A DNA stretch of 7,828 nt from CBDVBD01 sp965372135. Its GTDB lineage: Bacteria > Electryoneota > RPQS01 > CBDVBD01. A program made the position numbers and the translations under genes. The DNA lies in the NCBI GenBank assembly GCA_965372135.1, contig CBDVBD010000152.1, positions 1 through 7,828 of the forward strand, read 5' to 3'. The notes beneath the pieces were generated by a model, which saw only the letters and a program-made list of their open reading frames with translations, was not told the origin of the DNA and searched no databases. Positions 1 to 5,937 of this stretch are shown here, in pieces (position 1 is the stretch's first letter; every line of letters begins with the position of its first letter).

Positions 1-1
1 C

Positions 2-253
2 ACCTCAATGATATATGAACTGTCCCGCCCGATTACCCTGATGTTCCGCTTGGGGTACCTGAACGAACCCTACAACACCTATCGTCCTGCCGGGATGGAG
101 AATCAGGGACAGTTATTCGGTGGGTTTGGTCTGCAGTACCGGCCCACTCGGAACACGATATTCCAATTCGAGTTCCATCAAATACCGGCATCAAGCATTA
201 CCTACCAGAGCCCGTACAGCAATTCGGTACATCCCTGGGGGTACACCCGTTAG
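2..253 (+). CDS. C-terminal end of a probable outer-membrane beta-barrel protein (5' truncated)
   Basis: The reading frame is open from the window edge to a TAG at 251-253 and gives 83 residues. The start lies outside the window; the ATG at 8 is probably internal. The visible part alternates polar and hydrophobic/aromatic residues in strand-like stretches (for example LMFRLGYLN, GQLFGGFGLQYRP and TIFQFEFHQIP), with Gly- and Asn-rich turns between them. This is typical of transmembrane beta-strands of an outer-membrane barrel or porin-like protein. No family signature can be named, and the last residues (HPWGYTR) do not end in the aromatic residue common in BAM substrates. An intrinsic terminator about 58 bases downstream closes its transcription unit. 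The coding call is fairly safe from the terminator and composition; the barrel assignment is inference. Confidence 0.5.
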   Translation, partial: TSMIYELSRPITLMFRLGYLNEPYNTYRPAGMENQGQLFGGFGLQYRPTRNTIFQFEFHQIPASSITYQSPYSNSVHPWGYTR

Positions 254-310
254 CAATGTAAACCTACAGGTTCCCGGGATGATCTTTACACACAACGAAA
301 ATCACACATG

Positions 311-339
311 TGACCGAGGATTGTCTCGGTCATTTTTTT
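311..339 (+). terminator. Rho-independent terminator
   Basis: TGACCGAG (311-318) pairs perfectly with CTCGGTCA (325-332) across a six-base loop, and seven T residues (333-339) follow at once. This is a textbook intrinsic terminator and fits the end of the barrel gene that stops at 253. The next start codon lies at 348, so the T-tract and the following gene's ribosome binding site (GAGG, 340-343) touch. Confidence 0.9.
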
Positions 340-347
340 GAGGAATT

Positions 348-926
348 ATGGTTGCCAATCGATTCCATCTGCCCCAGAAAAAGCGACGGTCGTCCAGACC
401 TTCCGGCGCTTCTGACTGGAAAATGAACTTGATTTTGATCCTGCTGGTAGTACAAACCTGTTTCCTGGGTTGGATCTGGTGGTCGGGAAGGCTGCCCGCT
501 CCACCGGAAAAAACACAACAACCTGTCCAGGAAATCGCTGCGCAGCAGGAACCAGCCGCTATCACTGAGGAGGAAGTCACCCAGCCTCCGGTCACTCAGG
601 ATCAGCCTAAGGAAGAGACCCGCTCCTTTGCCGATGACCCTATCCGGATACAGATACTAAACGGCTGCGGGGTGCGCGGGATAGCCAGACGGTTTGCTGA
701 TTGCATGCGAAACAAGGGATACGACGTCCGGGAAACCGGGAATGCCGCCCGTTTCAACTATTCGACATCCCGTGTTATCTGCCGGGTGGATGATGCTTCC
801 CTGGCGCGCCTGACTGCGAATGATTTAGGCGTTGCGGAGATTTCCGTTGATCCCGACCCCAAATTAGTTGACGTCGAAGTCACCATCATCCTGGGCAACG
901 ACCACAGCACCCTAAACTGCCGGTAA
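348..926 (+). CDS. Membrane-anchored LytR C-terminal (LytR_C) domain protein
   Basis: This protein of 192 residues has a basic N-terminus (KKRR at 11-14), one membrane segment at about 27-47, a Pro/Gln/Glu-rich linker at about 50-95 and a globular domain at about 98-184. The domain matches the LytR_C family: IQILNGCGVRGIARR near the start, a GNA then NYSTSRV stretch in the middle, and DVEVTIILGND at the end. The LCP catalytic domain that precedes LytR_C in wall-polymer ligases is absent, so ligase activity is not expected. The topology suggests a domain held on the outer face of the inner membrane; its ligand is unknown. GAGG at 340-343 serves the ATG at 348 with only four bases of spacing. 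A second ATG at 423 would begin right at the membrane segment and is less likely. LytR_C genes sit beside rsfS in several phyla; here rsfS is two genes away. Confidence 0.8.
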   Translation: MVANRFHLPQKKRRSSRPSGASDWKMNLILILLVVQTCFLGWIWWSGRLPAPPEKTQQPVQEIAAQQEPAAITEEEVTQPPVTQDQPKEETRSFADDPIRIQILNGCGVRGIARRFADCMRNKGYDVRETGNAARFNYSTSRVICRVDDASLARLTANDLGVAEISVDPDPKLVDVEVTIILGNDHSTLNCR

Positions 927-933
927 ACACGAC

Positions 934-979
934 CGTCATTGCGAGGTATCCCGACACGTCGGGATGCCGTGGCAATCTC
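934..979. repeat. Palindromic dispersed repeat, copy 1 (GTCATTGCGA...TGGCAATCTC type)
   Basis: The element opens with CGTCATTGCGA and closes with GTGGCAATCTC. Between them is an 18-base palindrome, ATCCCGACACGTCGGGAT (948-965), with 8-base arms and a 2-base core. The outer ATTGC and GCAAT can also pair, giving a long imperfect hairpin. The same outer borders return at 1045-1084 around a different palindrome. It looks like a REP-type or non-autonomous dispersed repeat; genome copy number cannot be seen here. Confidence 0.8.
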
Positions 980-981
980 TT

Positions 982-1041
982 CTGTCATCCCGTCCGCCAA
1001 CTGGCGGACTTGTGCGCCCTCTGGCGTAATCCGGGATACAG
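982..1041. repeat. Palindromic repeat with nested hairpins (GTCATCCCG...CGGGATACAG type)
   Basis: An outer stem pairs CTGT-ATCCCG (982-992, with C986 bulged) with CGGGATACAG (1032-1041). Inside lies a perfect 18-base inverted repeat, GTCCGCCAACTGGCGGAC (992-1009; 8-base arms, AC core), followed by a smaller hairpin, CGCC-CTCT-GGCG (1015-1026). The outer stem and the first inner hairpin share base 992, so the last pair of one of them must open. The result is a compact branched fold. It lies directly between two GTCATTGCGA-type copies, with 2 and 3 bases between elements, so the three form one composite cluster. Confidence 0.75.
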
Positions 1042-1044
1042 TTT

Positions 1045-1084
1045 CGTCATTGCGAATCCGGCAATTGCCGGATGTGGCAATCTC
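1045..1084. repeat. Palindromic dispersed repeat, copy 2 (GTCATTGCGA...TGGCAATCTC type)
   Basis: The borders match copy 1 (CGTCATTGCGA at 1045-1055, GTGGCAATCTC at 1074-1084), but the centre is a different perfect palindrome, ATCCGGCAATTGCCGGAT (1056-1073). It is six bases shorter than copy 1 because the few bases between border and palindrome are missing. Shared borders with exchanged, still self-complementary centres point to a family kept for structure rather than sequence. Confidence 0.8.
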
Positions 1085-1092
1085 ATTTAAAT

Positions 1093-1139
1093 CCCCTTGA
1101 TCCTGAATTTTCCTCCTAGGGGTAAATTGGAGGTGGATC
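1093..1139 (+). promoter_or_regulatory. Strong ribosome binding site in a possible masking hairpin
   Basis: GGAGGTG at 1129-1135 is a near-perfect Shine-Dalgarno placed correctly for the ATG at 1140. CCTCC at 1112-1116 can pair with GGAGG at 1129-1133, and GATCC at 1099-1103 with GGATC at 1135-1139, which would hide the site. CCCCT at 1093-1097 can instead pair with AGGGG at 1118-1122; that helix would cross the masking stem, so the two compete. The ribosome site is seen directly; any regulatory meaning is inference. No convincing promoter is visible here. Confidence 0.4.
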
Positions 1140-2927
1140 ATGAAAACAGTAAATTTGTTCGCCGTTACATCGCTCTTTGTCTTAATTATAGCTGTTGTAC
1201 TGCACGCCCAACCTCCTGAAGTTGAGTGGGATATGACGTACTGGGGAGGAAGGGTGGTTATGGCCTATTCAGTACAACAGACCACAGATGGTGGATATAT
1301 CTTCGCTGGAGTAAGGGCGATAACATATGATGATCCAGGTGACGTTATATTAGCGAAGACTAATAGTTTCGGAGTCCGAGCTTGGACTCGCTATCATGGA
1401 GGATCAAGCGATGAAGAGGCTCGATCTCTACAACTAACTTTGGATGGGGGATATATCCTTGCTGGGATGACTCGGTCATTTGGCGCTGGCGAGACTGATC
1501 TCTACCTTGTGAAGACCAATACTATCGGCGATACTATGTGGAATCGAACTTATGGTGGTCAAGAATCGGATTACGCTCGTTCCGTCCGGCTGACTGCGGA
1601 CGGGGGATACATTATTGCAGGATATGCCAGGTTATTTGGTGCTAGTTTTTACGAATTCTATCTTGTTAAGACCGATAGCACAGGAGATACCCTTTGGACT
1701 CGTACTTATGGAGGTTCAAATCATCGATTGGCTTATGATGTCCAGCAAACCACCGACGGGGGATATATCATTGCGGGATGTAACCCTATTTTAGGTGCTA
1801 TTGAACGAGACATTTTTTTAGTAAAGACTGACAGCACTGGGAGTTTGGTGTGGTCTCGCACATATGGGGGAAATGAACTTGACATGGCAACATCCGTCCA
1901 ACAGACCACCGACGGGGGATATATTCTGGCGGGAATTACCGAATCGTTTGGTGCTGGTAATAGAGATATTTATGTTATAAAGACTGATAGCCAAGGCGAT
2001 ACACTGTGGACACAAACATATGGCGGATTAGACGACGAAGGTGGTGCATCCATACTGCAGACCGCAGATGGGGGGTATATCATTCGAGGAAACACATCAT
2101 CATTTGGTGCAGTTCGATCAGACCTTTATTTAGTGAGGACAGACTATCAGGGCGATACGTTATGGACCCTTGTTTATGGAGGAACAGATCGTGAGGTAAG
2201 TTGTTCTATCCAGAACACAAATGACCACGGTTATATTATCGCTGGATATGTTTATGATAATTATGAGGAAAGCTATAGAGGTTGGCTGGTGAAAATCGGA
2301 CCGGATACGTTTATATACCATCCTGAGATTCAGGTGTCGGATAGTCTGTTGAATTTTGAGGAAGTGATGGTTTTGGAGGATTCAAGTCTTGGATTGACAG
2401 TTTATAATATGGGTAATACGAACTTGGTTATCTATGATGTCACTACAAGTGATTCCATTTTTTTCACAAATTATGATCCTTCAGATAGTCTGATTTCGCC
2501 TGGAGATAGCTTGGTAATCACCGTGACATTTGCGCCTTGGGATACGCTGCACTACAACGAAATTCTGAGTATTGATAATAATGACGAGCTATTAGAAGTT
2601 GGTTTGGCTGGTATTGGTTTACCTCCTAATTCAGTTGCTTTGGTACCATCGTTAAAAATACCTACTAATTATGCATTGGATTCGATTTATCCAAATCCCT
2701 TCAACGCACAGGCGACTATTCGATATGATTTGCCTTTTCATGGAAGGGTACTAATAAATGTCTATGATGTGTTGGGGAGGAAGGCGTTAACGTTGGTGGA
2801 TGAATTTATGAATGCCGGGAGATACCGCACGGTGTGGGATGCAGGCGATTTACCCTCTGGTATCTACTTCTGCCGAATGAATTCAGGTGATTTCGATCAA
2901 ATTCAAAAAATACTACTTTTAAAATAA
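1140..2927 (+). CDS. Secreted seven-bladed beta-propeller protein with Ig-like domain and T9SS-type sorting tail
   Basis: This protein of 595 residues begins with a Sec signal peptide (about 1-23, cleavage probably after LHA). Residues about 28-388 carry seven repeats of the form TxDGGYIxAG...SFGA...DLYLVKTD..GDTLWTRTYGG. The DGG-type Asp falls at 50, 102, 154, 206, 258, 310 and 362, exactly 52 residues apart. The final repeat lacks its TYGG strand while the N-terminus supplies one (WDMTYWGG, 30-37), as expected for Velcro closure of a seven-bladed propeller. Residues about 395-492 resemble the ASPM-SPD-2-Hydin/choice-of-anchor Ig-like fold. Residues about 512-595 match the T9SS type A sorting domain (YPNPFN at 517-522, VYDVLGR at 541-547, AGRYRTVWDAGDLPSGIYF). 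The protein is probably exported to the cell surface; its ligand is unknown. No enzymatic motif is visible. Third positions look richer in A/T than in neighbouring genes, and repeats lie just upstream, hinting at insertion. Confidence 0.85.
   Translation: MKTVNLFAVTSLFVLIIAVVLHAQPPEVEWDMTYWGGRVVMAYSVQQTTDGGYIFAGVRAITYDDPGDVILAKTNSFGVRAWTRYHGGSSDEEARSLQLTLDGGYILAGMTRSFGAGETDLYLVKTNTIGDTMWNRTYGGQESDYARSVRLTADGGYIIAGYARLFGASFYEFYLVKTDSTGDTLWTRTYGGSNHRLAYDVQQTTDGGYIIAGCNPILGAIERDIFLVKTDSTGSLVWSRTYGGNELDMATSVQQTTDGGYILAGITESFGAGNRDIYVIKTDSQGDTLWTQTYGGLDDEGGASILQTADGGYIIRGNTSSFGAVRSDLYLVRTDYQGDTLWTLVYGGTDREVSCSIQNTNDHGYIIAGYVYDNYEESYRGWLVKIGPDTFIYHPEIQVSDSLLNFEEVMVLEDSSLGLTVYNMGNTNLVIYDVTTSDSIFFTNYDPSDSLISPGDSLVITVTFAPWDTLHYNEILSIDNNDELLEVGLAGIGLPPNSVALVPSLKIPTNYALDSIYPNPFNAQATIRYDLPFHGRVLINVYDVLGRKALTLVDEFMNAGRYRTVWDAGDLPSGIYFCRMNSGDFDQIQKILLLK
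1221..2303 (+). repeat. Seven in-frame 156-bp coding repeats (propeller blades)
   Basis: Seven coding units of exactly 156 bp follow one another with no insertion or deletion in register; the GAT/GAC codon of the DGGYI motif lies at 1287, 1443, 1599, 1755, 1911, 2067 and 2223. The DNA has diverged among units, but units 4 and 5 still share ACCACCGACGGGGGATATAT, a 20-base identity around the motif. The last unit drifts (NDHGYI for TDGGYI) and is cut short, being completed by the N-terminal strand. Confidence 0.85.
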
Positions 2928-2945
2928 GGGTAATTACATACTTAT

Positions 2946-3326
2946 ATGACCTCAACCGAATTAGCGCATCACATCGCTGACATAGCCTTAGATAAAAAAG
3001 CCCTCAACGTAATAATCCTGGACTTACGGTCATTGGACGCTGTCACTGACTACTTCGTAGTGTGCGCCGGGGAAGTGGAACTGCAGGTCAAAGCCATCAC
3101 AGACCACATCTATGATTCCCTATTAATGGAAAGGATTAAACCGTTCCATCGCGAGGGCTATCAGAACCTCCAGTGGGTATTGTTAGATTATATAGACGTG
3201 GTGGCACACGTTTTCCTGCCCGAACGCCGCCAATTCTATAGCTTGGAAACCCTGTGGATCGACGCTCCGGTGATAGAATTCAATGATAATGATCAACAAT
3301 CGAACAATCGAACAATGGAACAGTGA
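2946..3326 (+). CDS. rsfS: Ribosomal silencing factor RsfS (Iojap/DUF143 family)
   Basis: RsfS binds ribosomal protein uL14 on the large subunit and blocks joining with the small subunit, damping translation in starvation or stationary phase. The 126-residue product shows the family pattern throughout: ILDLRSLDAVTDYFVVCAG at 24-42, QVKAITDHIYDSL, a Trp then LLDY at 77-82, DVVAHVF at 84-90, and RRQFYSLETLW at 94-104. The core ends near residue 110. The last 15 or so residues (polar, NDNDQQSNNRTMEQ) are unlike the family and are partly encoded by a tandem 8-base repeat. It starts 18 bases after the propeller gene; the nearest purine-rich site (AAGGG, 2926-2930) is distant from the ATG, so initiation may be weak or coupled. 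Its stop codon overlaps the argS start (TGATG). Confidence 0.93.
   Translation: MTSTELAHHIADIALDKKALNVIILDLRSLDAVTDYFVVCAGEVELQVKAITDHIYDSLLMERIKPFHREGYQNLQWVLLDYIDVVAHVFLPERRQFYSLETLWIDAPVIEFNDNDQQSNNRTMEQ
3297..3320 (+). repeat. Tandem 8-base repeat at the rsfS 3' end
   Basis: Three tandem units read CAATCGAA, CAATCGAA and CAATGGAA. The third unit's variant base creates GGAA, the only Shine-Dalgarno-like sequence before the argS ATG at 3326. Because eight is not a multiple of three, gain or loss of one unit would change the RsfS C-terminal frame and the rsfS/argS junction. Confidence 0.8.
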
Positions 3327-4987
3327 TGAAAAAAGCAGGAGATAAGGATAATCCGAAAGTTGAATTAATGGAAGTTGAGGACTATCTTGTTCTCCAAATT
3401 AAATCCGCCATTGAATCTGCGTACGGATACGGTTGCGAACCACACGTGGAGAAACCTCGCGACAGTTCCTGGGGTGACTTGTCAACCAGCACCGCTTTCG
3501 TAGTGGCAAAAAAAGTCGGTAAATCCCCTATGGAAGTGGCTGAGGTTATCCGTGACGCCACCTCCGATGAAAGCCTGTTCGATACCACCGAAATCGTCAA
3601 CTGCCGCGTGAACTACACCATTGCCTCCGAACACCTCCGCCAAAAACTGACCCAAATCCTGAAGCAGGACACATCTTATGGCTCATCCGACATCGGTAAG
3701 GGACAAAAAATCCAAATCGAATTCGTCAGCGCCAATCCTACAGGACCCATGAATATTGTCAGCGCCCGAGCCGCCGCCGTCGGTGATAGCCTGATCCGTC
3801 TCTTTAGATCCCAGGGTTACGATGCAAAATCGGAATTTTACATTAACGATTCCGGACAACAAGTGGCTTTGCTAGGTTATTCCATGTTAGCCCGCATTAA
3901 GGAAATTCGCGGGGAGCCATTTGAGATTCCTGATCAGGGTTATCATGGTAAATATTTGATTTCTTTGGCACAGAAGGCTCTTGAAGAAACGCGTTTTATG
4001 AATTCTTCTGGAGAAGCGAAACAAGCTGGTTCTTTAGGTATGTGGGCGATAGGGGAAATAAATCGTCATCAGAAGGAAGTGCTGGGAAGATACCGTGTAT
4101 ATTTCGATGAATGGTTTCGGGAAAGTGACTTGAAAGTTCAAACTGAAGCAGTCCTGCACATTCTCAATAAACGAGGCGCTATTTATCAAAAAGATGGTGC
4201 AGAGTTTCTTGCTACTTCGCATTTCGGTGACACCGAAGATCGAGTTGTAAAGACCTCCGATGGTAGATATACCTATTTTCTCCCTGATATCGCATACCAC
4301 AGAAACAAACGACGTCGAGGTTTTAAGCGAGTTATCGATATTTTGGGACCTGACCATCAAACCTTCCCTAACCGGATGAAAGCTGCAATGACCGCCTTGG
4401 GCTTTGACGATAAGTTTTTGGACGTGATTATCTTACAGCAAGTCAACCTCATCCGGGGTGGCGAAGTGGTAAAAATGTCTAAACGCTCCGGTGAAATGGT
4501 CACCATGGAGGAGCTGCTGAATGAGGTCAGTGTCGATGCCGCCCGCTTTTTCTTCTGCCAGCGTAAAAATTCTGCGCACTTGGATTTTGACCTCGATCTG
4601 GCGATGAAACGCACCGAAGACAACCCGGTATATTACGTCCAATATGCCCATGCCCGCATTTCCAGCATCTTCCGAAAATCACCTCATAAATTAGACAAGA
4701 AATTCGATTTCAGCTTATTACAAGAGCCGGAAGAAATCGACTTAGCGAAAAAACTGCGGGAATTTCCCCGGCTGCTGGATCACTGTGTCGATAGCCTGGA
4801 ACCCCATCCCTTGACCGGTTATCTGCAGGAAGTCGCCGCCGCCTATCATCGATTCTACCATAACCACCGCGTAATCTCCGACAACGAACCGCTGTCGAAA
4901 ATGCGTTTGAATCTATGTCGCGCCACCCAAATCGTTATCCGAAATGGTCTGACATTGTTAGGCATCGACGCCCCGGAAAGCATGTAA
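3326..4987 (+). CDS. argS: Arginyl-tRNA synthetase, class I, with altered HIGH motif
   Basis: ArgRS charges tRNA-Arg with arginine using ATP. I chose the ATG at 3326, which overlaps the rsfS stop by one base; a GTG one codon earlier (3323) is possible, and a third option is the ATG at 3368, just before conserved sequence. Numbering from the GTG (554 residues), the N-terminal additional domain covers about 20-115, the catalytic core 128-390 and the DALR anticodon-binding domain about 430-554. Typical features are FVSANPTGP (134-142), YINDSGQQ (173-180), RYTYFLPDIAYH (315-326), KMSKRSG (384-390), VDAARFFF (404-411) and NPVYYVQYAHAR (434-445). The ATP-binding HIGH motif, HVGH in most ArgRSs, reads NIVS at 144-147, so both His are absent. 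Codons in about 3880-4340 differ in style from the rest. Apart from these points the enzyme looks full length. Confidence 0.95.
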   Translation: MKKAGDKDNPKVELMEVEDYLVLQIKSAIESAYGYGCEPHVEKPRDSSWGDLSTSTAFVVAKKVGKSPMEVAEVIRDATSDESLFDTTEIVNCRVNYTIASEHLRQKLTQILKQDTSYGSSDIGKGQKIQIEFVSANPTGPMNIVSARAAAVGDSLIRLFRSQGYDAKSEFYINDSGQQVALLGYSMLARIKEIRGEPFEIPDQGYHGKYLISLAQKALEETRFMNSSGEAKQAGSLGMWAIGEINRHQKEVLGRYRVYFDEWFRESDLKVQTEAVLHILNKRGAIYQKDGAEFLATSHFGDTEDRVVKTSDGRYTYFLPDIAYHRNKRRRGFKRVIDILGPDHQTFPNRMKAAMTALGFDDKFLDVIILQQVNLIRGGEVVKMSKRSGEMVTMEELLNEVSVDAARFFFCQRKNSAHLDFDLDLAMKRTEDNPVYYVQYAHARISSIFRKSPHKLDKKFDFSLLQEPEEIDLAKKLREFPRLLDHCVDSLEPHPLTGYLQEVAAAYHRFYHNHRVISDNEPLSKMRLNLCRATQIVIRNGLTLLGIDAPESM

Positions 4988-4990
4988 TTC

Positions 4991-4996
4991 AAAGGA
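4991..4996 (+). promoter_or_regulatory. Ribosome binding site that decides a TTG start
   Basis: AAAGGA lies just after the argS stop and eight bases before the TTG at 5005. It supports 5005 as the kinase start. The in-frame ATG at 4915 would instead add 30 residues unlike any PfkB N-terminus and overlap argS by 73 bases. Confidence 0.65.
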
Positions 4997-5004
4997 CAAA
5001 TAGA

Positions 5005-5937
5005 TTGACACAACAAACTGACCGGCTGCTGGTGGTGGGATCAGTGGCTTTAGATACAATCGAAACCCCAGCCGGTAAACGCGATGACGTTCCCGGCGGA
5101 TCGGCTCTTTTTTGCAGCCATGCCGCATCCTTGTACGTACCGGTACATCTGATCGCTGTTGTCGGCGATGATTTCCCCCAACAGCAATTGCAATTGTTAC
5201 AAAATAAAGGCGTTAACCTGAGCGGTATGCAGCAAGTTCCCGGGAAAACCTTTCGTTGGTCGGGAAGATACCACCAGGACTGGATCGGACGGGATACCCT
5301 GGACACACAACTGAACGTATTCGCAGATTTCCAGCCTGTAATCCCGGACGAGTCAAAAGATTGCGAAGTAGTTTTCCTGGCGAACATCCAGCCCCAACTC
5401 CAGTTGGATGTACTCAACGCCATGAACCGCCCTCGTCTGGTCGCTCTGGATACCATGAATTTCTGGATCGAGGGTGATCTGCCCAAACTGAAAGAAGTCC
5501 TGCAGCGTGTGGACCTGCTGATCATCAATGATGAAGAAGCCCGGCAGCTATCCGGTAAACATTCCTTGCTGAAAGCTGCCGAAGACATTTTGACCATGGG
5601 TCCCAGCGCTCTTATTATTAAAAAAGGCGAACACGGCTGTATTGCTATCACCAGTGAATCCATGCACTTGGCACCGGCTTATTTGTTGGATGATATCGTC
5701 GATCCCACCGGCGCCGGCGATACCTTCGCAGCCGGTGTGATGGCGGTACTCACCGCCCATCGTGATTTCTCGATAGACACTCTTCGTGCTGCCGTGATCC
5801 AAGGCACCATCCTGGCATCGTTCTGCGTGCAAGGATTCGGTCCGGAACGACTAATCAACCTGACCACCCAAGAAGTCAAGCAACGGCTCGACCAGTACCT
5901 GGAATGGACCGGAATTGGGGAGATCCCCGCATGTTAG
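5005..5937 (+). CDS. PfkB/ribokinase-family sugar kinase
   Basis: Members of this family phosphorylate sugars or nucleosides with ATP. From the TTG at 5005 the product has 310 residues, normal for the family. It begins with a beta-strand RLLVVGSVALD and has the substrate-side PGGSALFCSHAA (30-41), a strand with VALDTMNFWI (146-155), INDEEA (174-179), and the PfkB signature 2, DPTGAGDTFAAG (233-244), where Asp239 is the catalytic base and GAG forms the anion hole. The gene starts 17 bases after argS and overlaps mtnA by seven bases, so kinase and isomerase are probably made together. MtnA acts on a 1-phosphorylated 5-deoxyribose derivative, so 5-methylthioribose or a related sugar or nucleoside is a reasonable substrate guess, but PfkB substrates cannot be read from sequence by eye. 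Family is certain; substrate is open. Confidence 0.88.
   Translation: MTQQTDRLLVVGSVALDTIETPAGKRDDVPGGSALFCSHAASLYVPVHLIAVVGDDFPQQQLQLLQNKGVNLSGMQQVPGKTFRWSGRYHQDWIGRDTLDTQLNVFADFQPVIPDESKDCEVVFLANIQPQLQLDVLNAMNRPRLVALDTMNFWIEGDLPKLKEVLQRVDLLIINDEEARQLSGKHSLLKAAEDILTMGPSALIIKKGEHGCIAITSESMHLAPAYLLDDIVDPTGAGDTFAAGVMAVLTAHRDFSIDTLRAAVIQGTILASFCVQGFGPERLINLTTQEVKQRLDQYLEWTGIGEIPAC
5917..5928 (+). promoter_or_regulatory. mtnA ribosome binding site inside a small hairpin
   Basis: GGGGAG (5917-5922) is the Shine-Dalgarno for the ATG at 5931. GGGG (5917-5920) can pair with CCCC (5925-5928) over a four-base loop, covering the site. Ribosomes finishing the kinase gene, which stops at 5937, would open it, which would make mtnA translation depend on the kinase. 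The pairing is seen; coupling is inference. Confidence 0.4.

Noticed and set aside
283..315. TTTACA at 285-290 as a -35 box for the LytR_C gene
   Set aside because: No acceptable -10 box lies 16-18 bases downstream; the candidate positions fall in the terminator stem and are G/C-rich.
934..1084. Palindromes as intrinsic terminators for the LytR_C gene
   Set aside because: None of the stems is followed by a T-tract on either strand, so classic intrinsic termination is unlikely.
758..1141. Minus-strand open frame spanning the repeat cluster
   Set aside because: It runs through palindromic repeats and the end of the LytR_C gene, and shows no domain, signal peptide or ribosome site. Open repeats explain it.
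1221..2303. Regularly spaced repeats as a possible CRISPR array
   Set aside because: The 156-base period is in frame, codes for a conserved protein repeat and has no short identical repeat with unique spacers.
4915..5004. ATG-initiated N-terminal extension of the PfkB kinase
   Set aside because: It would overlap argS by 73 bases and add 30 basic residues unlike PfkB starts. The TTG at 5005 has a well-placed AAAGGA site.
4989..5663. Long minus-strand open frame of 224 codons opposite the kinase gene
   Set aside because: It mirrors a clear PfkB gene, its translation is Ser/Arg/Thr-rich with no domain pattern, and it has no ribosome site. It is an antisense shadow.
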